From positions 24,118,001 through 24,182,000 of the forward strand of contig CM075937.1 in the NCBI GenBank assembly GCA_038030265.1: DNA of 64,000 nt. Reading direction: 5' to 3'. The notes under the pieces are model-generated. The model made no database searches. It was not told where the DNA came from and saw only the letters and a program-made list of their open reading frames with translations. Positions 1 through 12,300 of the stretch are shown here, piece by piece. This DNA is from Corythucha ciliata. Its lineage: Eukaryota; Arthropoda; Insecta; Hemiptera; Tingidae. The translations under genes and the position numbers were made by a program. Each line of letters starts with the position of its first letter. Within the stretch, counting starts at the first letter, position 1.

Positions 1-445
1 GATGAAAGCCTATACGCAATAAAAAAAAATTCCAGTTCAAGGTTTGTATATAATAAACTTTTTTATGTCTTAGTTTTTGTGGTTTTTGACGATTCCCTTA
101 GCCCTGATATTATAAGATTATTTTCAGTTAATATATCGTTGGTATATTGCATAATTTCACGGACAAAAATTCTCTATTTTTGCGAATGAAAAGGCAAACA
201 AAAAAATAGCTGAGTTTTAACAGAGTAACGTCTGCGTGAAGGAGGGGATAAGATCGAACTCTTCAAGGGTCATCTGTCATCAGTTCATCACTAATGGCGT
301 TTTAGCGCCTGGTTTGACTATTTTAATAAGCGTTGCACATTGTAACTCACAAGGGACACCTTAGGGGCGGGGGGGATTTCCTCAGCGTCTTGTTTCCAAA
401 CCGGAACTATAGTGCCTTGAACTAGTGGAACTTTTGCACAGGATA

Positions 446-917
446 ATGAACAGTAAAATCGTACGATTCATCGCAGTGTTTATGGCAACCCTGACGGTGG
501 TCATCGATGGAAGTCCAACACGACCTTTCTACATCGAGTGCACGTCATCGGATGAATGCGGAAAAGGACAGTGTTGTACCATTGGTGAGTTTTTTTCCCC
601 GTACGTGAAATTATCAATCGTTATTTTCTATTTACTATCCAATTCTATTCCCCTTAAAAAAATAAAAAAAAGGTCTCGGAAGATTTACAATTCCCACGTG
701 TCGAAGCCAACTCGAACTGGGCGATGTCTGCCGGCCCAACGGTGACGAGCCAACGTCAACGAATGTCACCTACCCAGATGGGAATACCATCAGCCTGACG
801 GACGTCTATTTCACAGTTTGCCCTTGCTCGGGTCATTATACGTGCAACAAGTTGTCGGGAACGTGCACGGATCCGACGGAGGACCCATTTTTCAACTATT
901 TAGATAACACATATTGA
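446..917 (+). CDS. Astakine-like secreted cytokine (prokineticin domain)
   Basis: Two coding exons, 446-584 and 673-917, with an 88-nt GT-AG intron; the phases join exactly to give 127 residues. The first ATG in frame is at 446 and starts a hydrophobic signal peptide (about 24 residues, ending near DGSPTRP). The secreted part carries the prokineticin cysteine pattern: ECGKGQCC, then GRFTIPTC across the splice, GDVCRP, YPDG, LTDVY, CPCSG and a late GTCTD. That order and spacing match arthropod astakines, cytokines that drive blood-cell formation in crustaceans and are found in several other arthropod groups. The N-terminal AVIT motif of vertebrate prokineticins is absent, as in astakines. An AATAAA-type signal lies near 1125-1150. 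The next gene downstream on the same strand is a CLIP protease. Family assignment is confident; the physiological role here is inferred. Confidence 0.88.
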
Positions 918-1229
918 GTGTAAGAGAAAAGAACCCCCTCCACCTTTTCACCCCTTCCTTCTCACTACAAATGAAAAGTGAAACGGAAAGGTTGGAAGTA
1001 ACAAGTATACTGACTGAAAGAATTTAAATATAAGTACAACATTCCTTATTGATAAAAATTAGATCATCTATAAATAGTAATGAAATTTAAATTTGCAGTA
1101 ATTTATTCCTTCAACTTTTATGTAAATAAATGCTGTGATATAATAAATAACTGGTAAATTCCAAATTCAGAGAAAACACTCTTGCAAAGACGAGCAAATA
1201 ATAAATATTTAGTGAGTGTAGTTCATAAA

Positions 1230-1266
<37 letters not shown>

Positions 1267-2164
1267 TTTAAGTTTGTAATTTTAAATTTACTCACACAAA
1301 AGGCTCATGTATATTTAGTGTGTTGATCAATTAGCATATTATCAGCATATTATTATCGTGTATGTACTGCGACGATAGCGTTTAATCATTCAGATTTTTT
1401 ATTTGGTTAAAAAAAGAACACTGCAAAATAAATATTCCATGATAAATAAAGATCGCAAAATCACTTATTTATTTACGGGTTGAATGTTCACGAGGCAGAT
1501 ACCTTGTGAAATCGTTAAGGGAGGTCAACCACAGAAAGATGAGACCACTCAGCACAGCCGCCCTAAGCCGCTTCTCGAACGAATGTAAACTTCTCAATAT
1601 AGGTTATATACGAGGGAACCTTTGACTGTTACTGGGTAGGCCTTGCTATGTGCATGCAAAGAGTAACGGAATAATCGCCTAATAAACCGGCTCGTTACTA
1701 AAGGGATCCAAAGGTACCTAGCACCCCCCTCCTTCCATTCACACTTGGGCCGGCATGCAGTTCTCCAGGCTCGGAAAACGATTATTCGGTTGTAATATGT
1801 ACTAACGCGCGTTTACGCGGAGTACAGGGAGTAACGGCGTTTGGTTCAAATCGGACTTCTAGGGCCCGCAGTTTGAGCGTTGAAACTGATTTTTGGAGTT
1901 TAAAACCCCCAAAATTGTCGTTGAATGCCCAATTGTCGTCATGTAAGGGGATTGCCGTTTTCATTTTCAAATTCGTCGTCGTTGTTTATTTTTTTATGCG
2001 CTCTTACATTTTATGAGTAATATTTTACGATTCGACGCAAAAATATATAAAACCTTTTATTACGTTTGAAAATAAATGTGAAATTTAAGTCATCAACTGA
2101 TTGAAAAAGGCAGTTAGGGACAGTTTCAACGTTCACCCACTTCCAACCTCACAAAAGGAAGGCC
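918..2164. other. Intergenic; (AAT)n microsatellite
   Basis: Between astakine and the CLIP protease. AT-rich 3' UTR-like sequence is followed by a clean (AAT)n trinucleotide run at about 1230-1265. The minus-strand open frame at 1782-1970 has no family resemblance I recognise. No RNA gene was seen. The promoter of the protease presumably lies in the last few hundred bases. Confidence 0.6.
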
Positions 2165-3799
2165 ATGTTTTGGATCGTTTACAGCCTCGTCGCCCTAGCA
2201 TTGTACCACGATGGTATCTGAATTTAATTCTATTCATTGACTATCTAATTTTGAGGCATTTTTATAACTGTATTCCTACAGGTTTATGCCAATACAGAAA
2301 ACTATGTAAAACTGCCTCTCTTTGGGGCACGTGCCGGAGTCTGTCGTCATGCCATAATCACCACCAAAATGAGGGAACCAACTTTAAACACAAACCGTGT
2401 GAATTGAAATTAGCTCTGTTCATTTATTTTTTCAATTTAAACCTGGTTTGTATAGATCAAAAGAGTGCAAAGGAACTGATATGGTGTGCTGTATATATGA
2501 CAACACGCAATATCTACCCTCGCCTTCTGACTGTGGTCAACCTGGTGTGTTCAACCGAATCGTAGGCGGTGAAATCGTTCAATTGGGTTAATTTATTAAA
2601 TGTTGTTGGCCTGTAATTGTATACGTGCTCGATTCATTCCGTTGCCCATTTCCAGGCGAGCTTCCGTGGCAGGCGGCTCTCGGTTTCACAGACGGGGAAT
2701 CGATCAGTTGGCGCTGCGGAGGAGCACTAATAACCGAACGTCACGTTTTAACTGCCGCCCACTGTTTCGACAATACTCTCTACCGCCTGTAAGTGGAACA
2801 AAATGTAGGCCCCGTATGCCAAGTCGTTCCTCGAAGTTTCCTCGACTCCAAGCTACCTCACAAACTGTAGAATCACATGTCGTTATTTTATGATTTTTCC
2901 AGTTTGGGAGGGAGCTTTGAGGTTGAGGAAAATTCGAGGAACGACTTGGCATACGGGCCATAAAAACTAAAAAAAAAAAAAAAAACATAGTAAACGATTC
3001 ACTTGCAGGAAATGGATACGTCTTGGCTCGACTGTTCTAGAAGGAACCAACGATGATGGGACGCCCGGGATTGAAATTCATCCTAAAATGGTCACAATTC
3101 ACGGAAATTACGTTTCGGAAACTTTTCGAAACGACATCGCAATGATTCTTTTAAAGAACCCGGTCGAGTTTAATGGTTAGGAGAGATATCATTGGTTGCT
3201 TGAGATTGATAGGGCGGGGTTTGGGTTAATACATAATTTTTAGATCGCATCAAACCGATTTGTCTACCACTAAAGGAGAAAATAGGGCTCACAAATTTAG
3301 ATAACTTGGGATCTCAAAAGACTGTCGTTGCCGGTTGGGGAGACACTCTAAATCCACTTGACGTCAGAGGTATATAATCTTAAAAATTGTATACATTTGA
3401 AGGAACGCCGAAGGGGGCCACCGTTACTTCCTTTCAGCTCTAAGAAAGGTGAGGCTGCCCGTTGTTCGGAACAAAACTTGCGTGAAATATTTTCGGAAAT
3501 CGGTTGAGTACGAGGTACACCCGAAATTCCAACTGTGCGCTGGATTCGACGAAGGGAAAAAAGACGCTTGCTTTGTAAGCTAACTCATGATTGCGCTGTC
3601 ATGTTTACGATTCCTAATTGGCTGTTGTTTTTTTTATTCTTCATAGGGCGACTCCGGCGGTCCTTTGATATTCTTTAAAAATAACGCGTACTATCTTATA
3701 GGGATAGTATCTGAAGGGTTCGAGTGTGCATTACCAAAATTCCCCGGCATCTACACGAGAGTAACGGCTTATACGGATTGGATCGTCGAACACTTGTGA
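2165..3799 (+). CDS. CLIP-domain trypsin-like serine protease 1
   Basis: Eight coding exons: 2165-2213, 2282-2396, 2456-2586, 2656-2788, 3009-3175, 3244-3369, 3438-3574 and 3647-3799. All junctions are in phase, giving 336 residues. The start at 2165 opens a short signal peptide ([17 protein letters not shown]). Residues about 19-67 form a CLIP domain: C, WGTC, LSSC, then [10 protein letters not shown]. The zymogen is cut before IVGG (near residue 90). The catalytic triad is visible as LTAAHC, RNDIAM and CFGDSGGP. Asp six residues before the active Ser predicts cleavage after Arg/Lys. CLIP proteases act in haemolymph cascades (melanisation, Toll activation, clotting) in arthropods; which cascade is not readable here. 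Six of the seven introns are 59-72 nt; intron 4 (220 nt) is enlarged by an inverted-repeat insertion. Confidence 0.93.
2803..2965. repeat. Inverted repeat inside protease 1 intron 4
   Basis: The left arm (about 2803-2846, including GTATGCCAAGTCGTTCCTCG) is mirrored by a right arm at about 2922-2963 (CGAGGAACGACTTGGCATAC). The spacer is about 75 nt. It accounts for most of the extra length of this intron, so it looks like a small foldback or MITE insertion. Confidence 0.75.
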
Positions 3800-3971
3800 A
3801 AACACAAATCTTCCCAAAACGAATGATACATAATACGAATATGTATAATATATACAATACATATAAAGTTTCCACACAAATGTCCGAGAGTCAAATTTTT
3901 ATTATTACGTGAATGTTAAATAACTTTAGGTAATTAATTAATTATTATAGAGTAAAACAGTCTTTCTTTTA

Positions 3972-4257
3972 GATAATTCTTTCTCGTCCACCTCCCCCCC
4001 CCCCACGTTTTGCTAGACGCGTCCCTTAAGGGGGCGTACAAGTTTGATTTTCCTCGAATTTTAAATCAAATTCATAAAATTACTAGTCTCAGGCAAGTCT
4101 CAATACTATAAGGTATGAGACCATAAAAAATTAAATATTCCAAGTACTTTGCGCTTAAAACGGTGAGGGGATAATGGGCGAGGGGTAGTACTTGTATGCC
4201 CACTTAAGGGACGCGTCTAGCAAAACGAGGGGGAAGGGGGACGAGAAAGAATTACCT
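3972..4257. repeat. Inverted repeat (foldback element), 3' of protease 1
   Basis: Arms of about 75-80 nt at 3980-4052 and 4183-4257 share AATTCTTTCTCGTCC and GTTTTGCTAGACGCGTCCC in opposite orientation, around a spacer of about 130 nt. The arms differ by small indels in the poly-C run. A MITE or foldback element is likely; no coding potential. Confidence 0.75.
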
Positions 4258-4329
4258 ATTTCGCGCATTTGATTTATGAATATTTCAAAACCATAACATA
4301 GCCGAAAAATTGATTTTTTTTTTTTTTCC

Positions 4330-5095
4330 ATTTTAGCCGGCAATTACAAAGCTTATCCTTTACACATTCCGTGAGCCGGTGATCATACTCAATTTTAGCT
4401 GCAAAGTAGCGTTTTTATCCCATGTTAGCGATTTTACTCAATTTTTGTCATTAATTTAAGTTTTCCTCGATTTTTGCAGCAAATTAGCGATTTTTTTACC
4501 TTTCCAGCAGTGAATTTTTCACTTTTTCTTTCTTTGAGCTGCAAGTATAGCGGTTTTAGATCATTTCAACAGCGCTAATTGGTGATTTCTCAATACTGGC
4601 CGCAAATTAGCGGTGTATGAACTATTTTTGCCTCGCATTTACAATTTTTTTTCAACTTTTAGCTATGGACTAGCGCTTTTTCTCAGTTTCAGGCCAGAAG
4701 TTGCCTTTAGAAACCACGGATTTGTGTTTTCTTAAATTTTAGCCGCGAGTTAACATTGTTACTAAATTTTAGTCGTGAATTAGCGTTTTTCTTCATTTTA
4801 GCCGTGAATTAGCCGATTTTGTCTTTTGTATCCGCGAATTCCAGGCTATACCCACAAATTATTGGATATTCCACAATTTTGGCCGCGAATTAATTAGCGG
4901 TTCTTTTCAACTTCGTCCGCGAAATAGGATTGTTTCGAGTTTAGCCGTTAATTAGCGCTTTTTGTCTATTTCATTAGCGAATTAAGTATTTTTCTCAATA
5001 TTTCCCATGGCTTTTTTTTCTCATATCTTTATGTATAATAGCAAGCTTAGGCACACTCATAAAGTTATGAGTAAAGTTGCCGTGGATTAGCGTTC
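4330..5095. repeat. Degenerate tandem repeat, TTTTAGCCGYGAATTAGCG-like unit
   Basis: About 20 diverged reiterations, roughly 28-36 nt long, of a unit close to TTTTAGCCGYGAATTAGCG followed by a T-rich spacer (often TTTTTCTCAA). Examples: 4508-4560, 4660-4690, 4735-4815, 4880-4960. A second, shorter patch of the same unit is at 31480-31610. No coding potential is seen. Confidence 0.75.
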
Positions 5096-6380
5096 GTCCC
5101 AATTAGCCAGCAGTCTGCTGATTCTCGAACACCCAGTGATAAAAAATAATGCGATGAATTTCGTTTCTATCGTGTAGATTTTGCACTTTCTGAAATTGGT
5201 ACAGATAGTGTTTGAGAAATCTTTACTCTGGAAAAAACGCATCACAACAAAACGAAAAACAAAAGAGCTGCTGTTGGACATGATTGGAAATGATAAAAAT
5301 ACGTAGATGTTCTTTAGGATTCTTTTTAGGTTGATTTATTCCGAAAGTACCTACATACCAAGTAAAATTGTGTGATCTATTTAAAAAAAAAGACAATTTA
5401 AGGGTACAAAAAAAGGTTCAGTCGTAGTAAGCTACAATTTTTACATGAAAAACAGCGAATGCCTAAAAATACACAAAAGTGCCTGTAACTTCAAGATAAA
5501 TCATTTGCGACTGTTAATAGGGTGATTTTGGTCGCAATTACTTAGAACTACAACATATTAAAATGTACTTCATTCGTCCTGAAACACCAGAGGGGTAAGC
5601 TTTTCTTATACGTTTAGCATACGATTATTCTGTAATATTAGCTTCGTGTTAAGGTTTCCCCGGATGTTTTCGAGTGGGATAAAGCAGTCGTTTCGTGTTT
5701 TTTACCTTTACTGAATTACACACTTTTCAAAATCTTTAAAACCTGCAGCCACTGCAGTCAGATTGGCATTACAGTTGCAGTTGCACTGTCTCCTCCTCAT
5801 CGCCATGCCATTAACATCCGCACTAGCGGACAGTAAAAGAGTCGAAAAGCGCGACAAATCCGGCCGCAATAAAATGCTAGGCAGCGTTCAGATCATGTGT
5901 GTGTGAGAGAGAAAATGAATGAGAGGATGAAGCAGAAGAGGAATGCGAACAAAGCGAAAATGATGAAGTAGAAGGAAGGGGGGAACAAGCCTCGCTCTTC
6001 AGAGCAGAATCGCGAACAAACCGTTGCGGTGAGGGGCGGAGTGGAGGCGGTAGGCGCTTTTGAAACGTTTTCACACCCACCCGCCGGCGATCACAAGCCA
6101 GGAGGGAATAAAGGTCTCAGTGTATCCCGGGAATCCGAACTCGGTTAGGCGTTTCGTCAGTTGGGCGAACATTCAACTTCTCTTTTCTTTTCTTTTTCAA
6201 TTTCCTCTTTTAAGTGAATTTTTCAATAGTACGAAACCCTACCTAATTCTGCCCGATAAAAAAGTAAATTCGTTTTAAACAGAACACCCCGCCGCCCCCG
6301 ATCGCTTGACGGGGGAAAAACCATGGTGACATTTTATTTCCTCGAATAAAATATAAAGACGAGAGTGACTGACTGAAAGA
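5096..6380 (+). promoter_or_regulatory. KChIP upstream region and 5' leader
   Basis: No gene seen. The stretch ends in the presumed 5' UTR of the KChIP gene; an in-frame TGA at 6366-6368 just upstream supports the ATG at 6381. GC-richer sequence at 5760-6080 could be the promoter, but no single core element is convincing. Confidence 0.35.
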
Positions 6381-9300
6381 ATGACCACGCCACCGGACAG
6401 TCCGGTCGAGGATGTCGTGTTCGAAATCGAACCGTCGCGAGTACCCAAACATAGGCCGGTGGCATTAGAGGATTTGTGCAAGCAAACGAAATTCACTCGG
6501 CAGGAGATACGTGTCATGTATCGCGGATTCAAGCAGGTACAATGAGCCTTTTATTTCACCCGTAAAATGGTAACATAAGTTCGTGCCCCTCTCCTCACTC
6601 TCTTTGTCACTCTAATCTAATGAATACAGCGATAAAATATCGCCGGGTTGCCCCGACATTAATTTAGATTTGTCAAATGAAATCCCAAGTAGTTTTAAAA
6701 CACTGCATATCTGTAAATGGTCGTACACCCCCCCCCCTCATGGGAGGGATTTTTTATTATCGTTCAACGCCAATCATAGGCCATGTACTCAACGCTACTG
6801 TTACGCTTACAGCTTTTCATGTCTCCTGAGGGAGTTAAGGGCGGCGAAGTCCCTTCCCTCACGTTACATAAAACTATTCACTAACTGAATCGTATCATTT
6901 ATCTTTCCAAAGAGTGAAAAGGTTGAAAGGATAAAAGTGAACCTTTACTGACGGGAAAAGACAACTTTCTTGCCCACGGGGTTCACCATCGTACGGGGGA
7001 AAAAAAGGTCTCGTAAATTGTGGTATTTACGTTATACCTACTGTTCTCCAAAATAACCCTAATAATTTCACAACGGTGAAGAAGGGGGGGTGCTGACTTC
7101 TTGCCCATTGATTCCCCAGCACTTTAGGACTGGCGGTTCTTGGACACGACTTTTGGCAAAATATTCTAGGCCTACTCCCACTTTCAAGGCCCGCCGGAAA
7201 ACAATATGTTCATTGAGGAATTTTAGAGGGTTGAAACCGTATTTAAGCGAGGGGGCGTCACGGTGGCCTATGAGGGGGCGAGGGGACTTCAAAGGAAACA
7301 TTCTTCGAAGGTTCGTGGGACGCACCGAACCACTGATTTTTAAAATAATGGTTTCAGGTCTGACTTGGAGTAAACATTCTCTGATGAGAAGTGGGCTTCG
7401 GGGGCGGCACTGCGGTGAAATTCATTTTTGTGGTCTTCGCATGAACAGATCTGTGGAAGGATTTATGCATCCGCGGGGTTAAGAACTCTATGAGGATTTA
7501 ACCCTATTATCACGTTCTGTACATCTGACAGGGAATGAGTAAGGGGAAGGGGATTTGCCATTGGATTGAATCCGTCTACCACCCTCATCTTTTTCCACAT
7601 TTCTCCAATACATTTCATTCACTTTTTTATATTTCGTAACACTCGCTTCCTATACTTCAACGTAATCCTTGCTGGTCCACCCCTATGTCCAATAGAAAAT
7701 CCCTCGTTTCGGCGCTCTCGATATACTTTTATACGGTTGCCGGAGTTTTGCGGTCCGGAGGTTTGCGGTCACCATAAAAAAAAGGATAATCCTATATCTG
7801 TAAAGGATAGTAGAAAGAAATGCCTTGGAGAACTGCGGTCATGTCTCTCCCCAGCCTATATAGCTCACCTCACCTTCTGTACAATCGTTCCACTGCCGTA
7901 GGAACACACAGCTTTGAAATCAATGAGATTGCTTGGTAGGTCGAGTTGAACTTCTAGGGCTAGGGACCAGTTTGGGATGCTACAGTTATGCTATTAAAGT
8001 TTCGGTCCGTGAATAGGAATGAAGGGACAACTGGACAAGGGAGTAGGGTTTTCATCAGTTCTTGTTCGCCAAAATATATGTAGAGTTCCGAGCTACACCT
8101 TTAGATAACAGTTAGTATTTAGTAACTGTGTACCAACATGCAATCACTTGATTGACTCGACTTTGTCGAAAAAGCGAATGTGACTGACTGTTGCAAACGG
8201 ATGTTGCGGAGAACGCTCTTGAGTCATTTTATTGGTTTACAATTCGATAACATCCTAAAATCTAGAGAAATAAGTCACTTCATTCCTATTCACGGACTGA
8301 AAGACTGAAACTTTTAGCATAGCTATAGCATCCCTAACTAGTCCCCAGAATTTCGACTCCACCAACCAAGCTTATTTCATTGATTTCAAAGCTGTGTGTT
8401 CTAATGATAGTGGAACGATTGTACAGAAGGAAAGTTGAGCTATAGGTTGGAGAGACACACGACCGCAGTTCTCCGAGGTATTTCTTTCTGCTACCCTTTG
8501 CAGGTATAGGATTATCCTTTTTTTAAGGTGACCGCAAAACTCCGGACACCCTTTTATACACCCTCGTCCACCCCCACTTCTGAGTAAACTGTATCATTCG
8601 ACCCCGCATTCTGGTTTTAAAATAGCAGCCCGCTCATAATGACGACTACTGGCTGGGAAGGTTGGAGAGGGGGAATTTTTCGATCTGTAAAATTCAATAA
8701 AGATTTCGTGATGAATGGATTTAACCATTAATATCAATATTAAAACTAGGACAAAATCTCCTCCTCCAAACTCACCCCCAAGTGAAATTCCGGGCGAGGG
8801 TAAAAAACAAAAACAAACAAACTAGGACAACTTTCCCCGAATTCCCTGCCCCACCTTTTGTGTGACCATTTTTATTTTTGTGGAACTTCGTGCTTTGCAT
8901 AGCGGTAGCATTAAAATACATTAAATACATTTACATTTAGCGCGTTGTTTGTGGAGGGGGTGGCAGGCGGTTAAACTCGACGGATCGTCCTTATTCTCTT
9001 TGCGACAGCATCAAAATACTCAAGCACAAAATATCTATCACATTCCCTGCAGTCAGTTGGGACAGATGAATGAATGCCTTGAACTTGATTTATTTTAACA
9101 GTGATACAATTTATCAGACTGTTTATCGACGCGGCCTAAGCGCGTTAGGTACTCAATTAAATTGATTGCCTTTGATAAGATGATGTCTGGCGCGTCGAAC
9201 TTGTAGGCGCAGAAAATGAGGCGAGATGGATGTTAATTATCTGCCAAAACAGACTGCGACTTCATGGTACTGATATATTTTCAATCAATCAAAAACTTAC

Positions 9301-12300
9301 TTGCATACATGCCAAACCCAATGCATCGGCGGATACATTACTGATCGTATCCCCCCCCCCCAACTGCGCCCTTAGTCATCCCACACTATAGTTGATTACC
9401 AGATATACTGAATCGAATTATAAGTTACTGTGCAAAATTGTTTGCTCCAAACTATCAGTTTATTGCAGTATTTGCAGTTATTGTGCGTCACCACAAAACA
9501 GTTTTGTTTTTTTTTTCTTCACTCACGCTTATTCACAAATCACTTCAACCGCACGTCGCGTTCCATTTTGTTTACTGCCGACGTTATGTGATGAAGAAGA
9601 AAGAAAGAAAGAAAGCGGAAATAAGACAAGAGGAGGTTGATCTCGGGAAGGATAGCCCTCCGGTTTTAGTTGGCAACAATTCATGTAATAAATTTAATCT
9701 GCTTTGGAAACAGCGCTATCTTCATCTGAAAGAGTCCCAGTGACCAAATAGTGAAGTTATTGGATGGAAGAGTTAAAGGGAAATACTCACTGTTCTACTG
9801 TTTTGATGTATGGGCGTTTTATTGCATCTGCAATGTACCGAAATCTTGAACTTTTAACATTATTGGTTTGATAACGCTTCCTAAATGAAGTCGTGATTAG
9901 CGGTTAAAGTGTTAGTTGAGCCTTAACCCTGCCAATGATCCTGAATGATGCGGTAAGCGAAACAAAGAAAACAAGAAAGAGACGAGTGAAAACAACAAGG
10001 ACGTCTACCGCATTTCAGCAAAAACAGTGGCGCTTCCTATTTATGTGTTACAACGCTCTTCAATTTTTTTATTTTCTTCATGAAAGAGGATTGAAGCAAT
10101 AAATTTAGTGTTATTAAGATTCTCCCCTCATCTTCTTCTTAATCATCTCCTCCTCGACAAACAATCTCCATCGAACGCTCTGTATAACCGCAATAAAAAA
10201 AACTTTATTGAGGTTCTGAGGGTTTTAAAGCACGAAGGGTGGGAGGGGGGCTTTTATTTTTGTTGAGAAAGTTTTCCATTGCTCCCTCCTTATCCTTCGG
10301 CGTTAAGCCGCAATTGTATTTTCATAGGGAATAGTGAGAGGAGGACCGCACTGCGATCTTCCATAACAAAAGTCCGCACCTTCTCGAGGAGAAAAAGCAT
10401 TAAGGCCGTCCATCGTATGAAATGGGAATTTGAGTTGGAAGTGAGTTTGCTGGTCGTACTTGGCAACAGACGTCGGTCTAACGTCCATTATTCGGTTGGG
10501 GGAAATCCTTGGGAAAAAACGAAGTACGCACCGTTGGGGCCAGACATGCAATAGCCTGATTTTAAATTTTCGTGCAACTTAAGGCGCCAATCGATGCGTC
10601 GGAGCAATGAAATACCTATGTCGTGGTCACATGCCGTAATTTGTCATTTCATGAAATGACCAGCCATTTCATGAAATGCGCGCTCTTGATGTAACAGTGA
10701 GATTAGAACACTATCTGACCAGGAATTCCGGTCATTTCATGAAATGCATCCTGCATCTGGGCACTTCATGAAATACACGAGCGATTACACTACGTGGCCG
10801 AGTCACTCTGGCCATTTCTTGAAATGCCAACCCAACTCACTCTGATCATTTCAACGCTTTAATTTGGTGAACATGCAAAGTCTTAGTTGCCCATTTTGTC
10901 TGTCATCCCTCGTGAGAGTTCGTTATGACAACAAGCAAGTTTCGGCTGTTCGCCATTCTCGGAATCAGTTCAACTGCGATGAAAAAACAACCCATGCATG
11001 TTTGTCGTAATTAACGAATTATCACAAGGGATGACTGACGAAATTGGCAACCATGACTTTGCATGTTCATGTACTAACCACCGTAGCAAAAGCGATTTAC
11101 TGTTATTTATTTAATATCTTTAAAGTCTCATTACTCAAACGTTTTTGAAGTTTAAAGCTGAATTTCCCTGCTTCGGAGTCAAAATTAGTTTTATACACTT
11201 GCGGAGTTTGTTTATTCATGTGACAAACAAGTGGATTGTGAGTAGTCTAATTAATTCAACCGAGATGAAAATAGTGCCTCCCCTCAAGTACGCACCGACA
11301 AAAAAGTACAAATCGAATTATTTTCGAAAGCACGAACTCGTCTACTGGCCGTCGGCAGTTCACGATGACACGTTTGAACTCTACTATCCTGAGCCACCGC
11401 TGCCACTGGCCGTGGCTGACCGCGGCGACCTGTACGAAGCGGACGTTAAACATCGCCCGCTGAAATGCGAACAGCCAGATTTCGTATACGGTGACATTGC
11501 ACCGTTGTGGCAGTTATCATTGCAGGTCATCGCCGATAATTTTGGCACAATGTGGCGCTCGGTACAGAAAATCCCAAAACGCCTCGTCGAGCCTTTCACG
11601 CAGATGCTGAAAATGGACATCGACATGGGGATCGCGGCGAAGCTCTTCAGTAGGCTGGGAACACATTTAAAGTGCATTATGGATATATAAATCTCCGTTT
11701 TTCTTTAGGTAACGAAGGATTTTGGAGGAGATGCGCGGAAAACCGGTGGCCCGGTTATCACAATCCTTGGAACTGTTCAAACTCTTGGAAAATTTACTTT
11801 ATCGAGCGATACTTCGCCGAATACATAGCCGAGTTGGATCCCTACGACTGTGATTATGCTGAACTGTATCGCTACACTGAAACTTTTGCTCCGTACATCT
11901 TCATGCTCGACATCAAACAACTCAGTCCACCTCAATGGCCACACATGGTTGAAGAGGCTCCATCGACCGATTCCAACGAAGACGTAAAAACTGAATACTC
12001 CATGGACATGTCGAACGCCTCTGTAGGCGAATTCATGCGACGACATCTTCGCTTTTTCCCTACTCCCGACAGCGGAAGGCTCGCTTTAGAGGCCGTTCTC
12101 AAGCCTCTCGTGAATTTAACTCATTTGACTCTCAGCTTTGGATACAATAATTGTCGACCCTACGTTGACATGGCCTACGCTGAAGTGTCAGAAATCGACG
12201 CTCAGCGTTTAAGCGACGGTTTAGCCGTTTGTCCGAGTTTAACGAGTTTCAAGTTGACCAGGTCGAGACTCTCCCCTCATAATTTAGCGTTGGTATGCGA

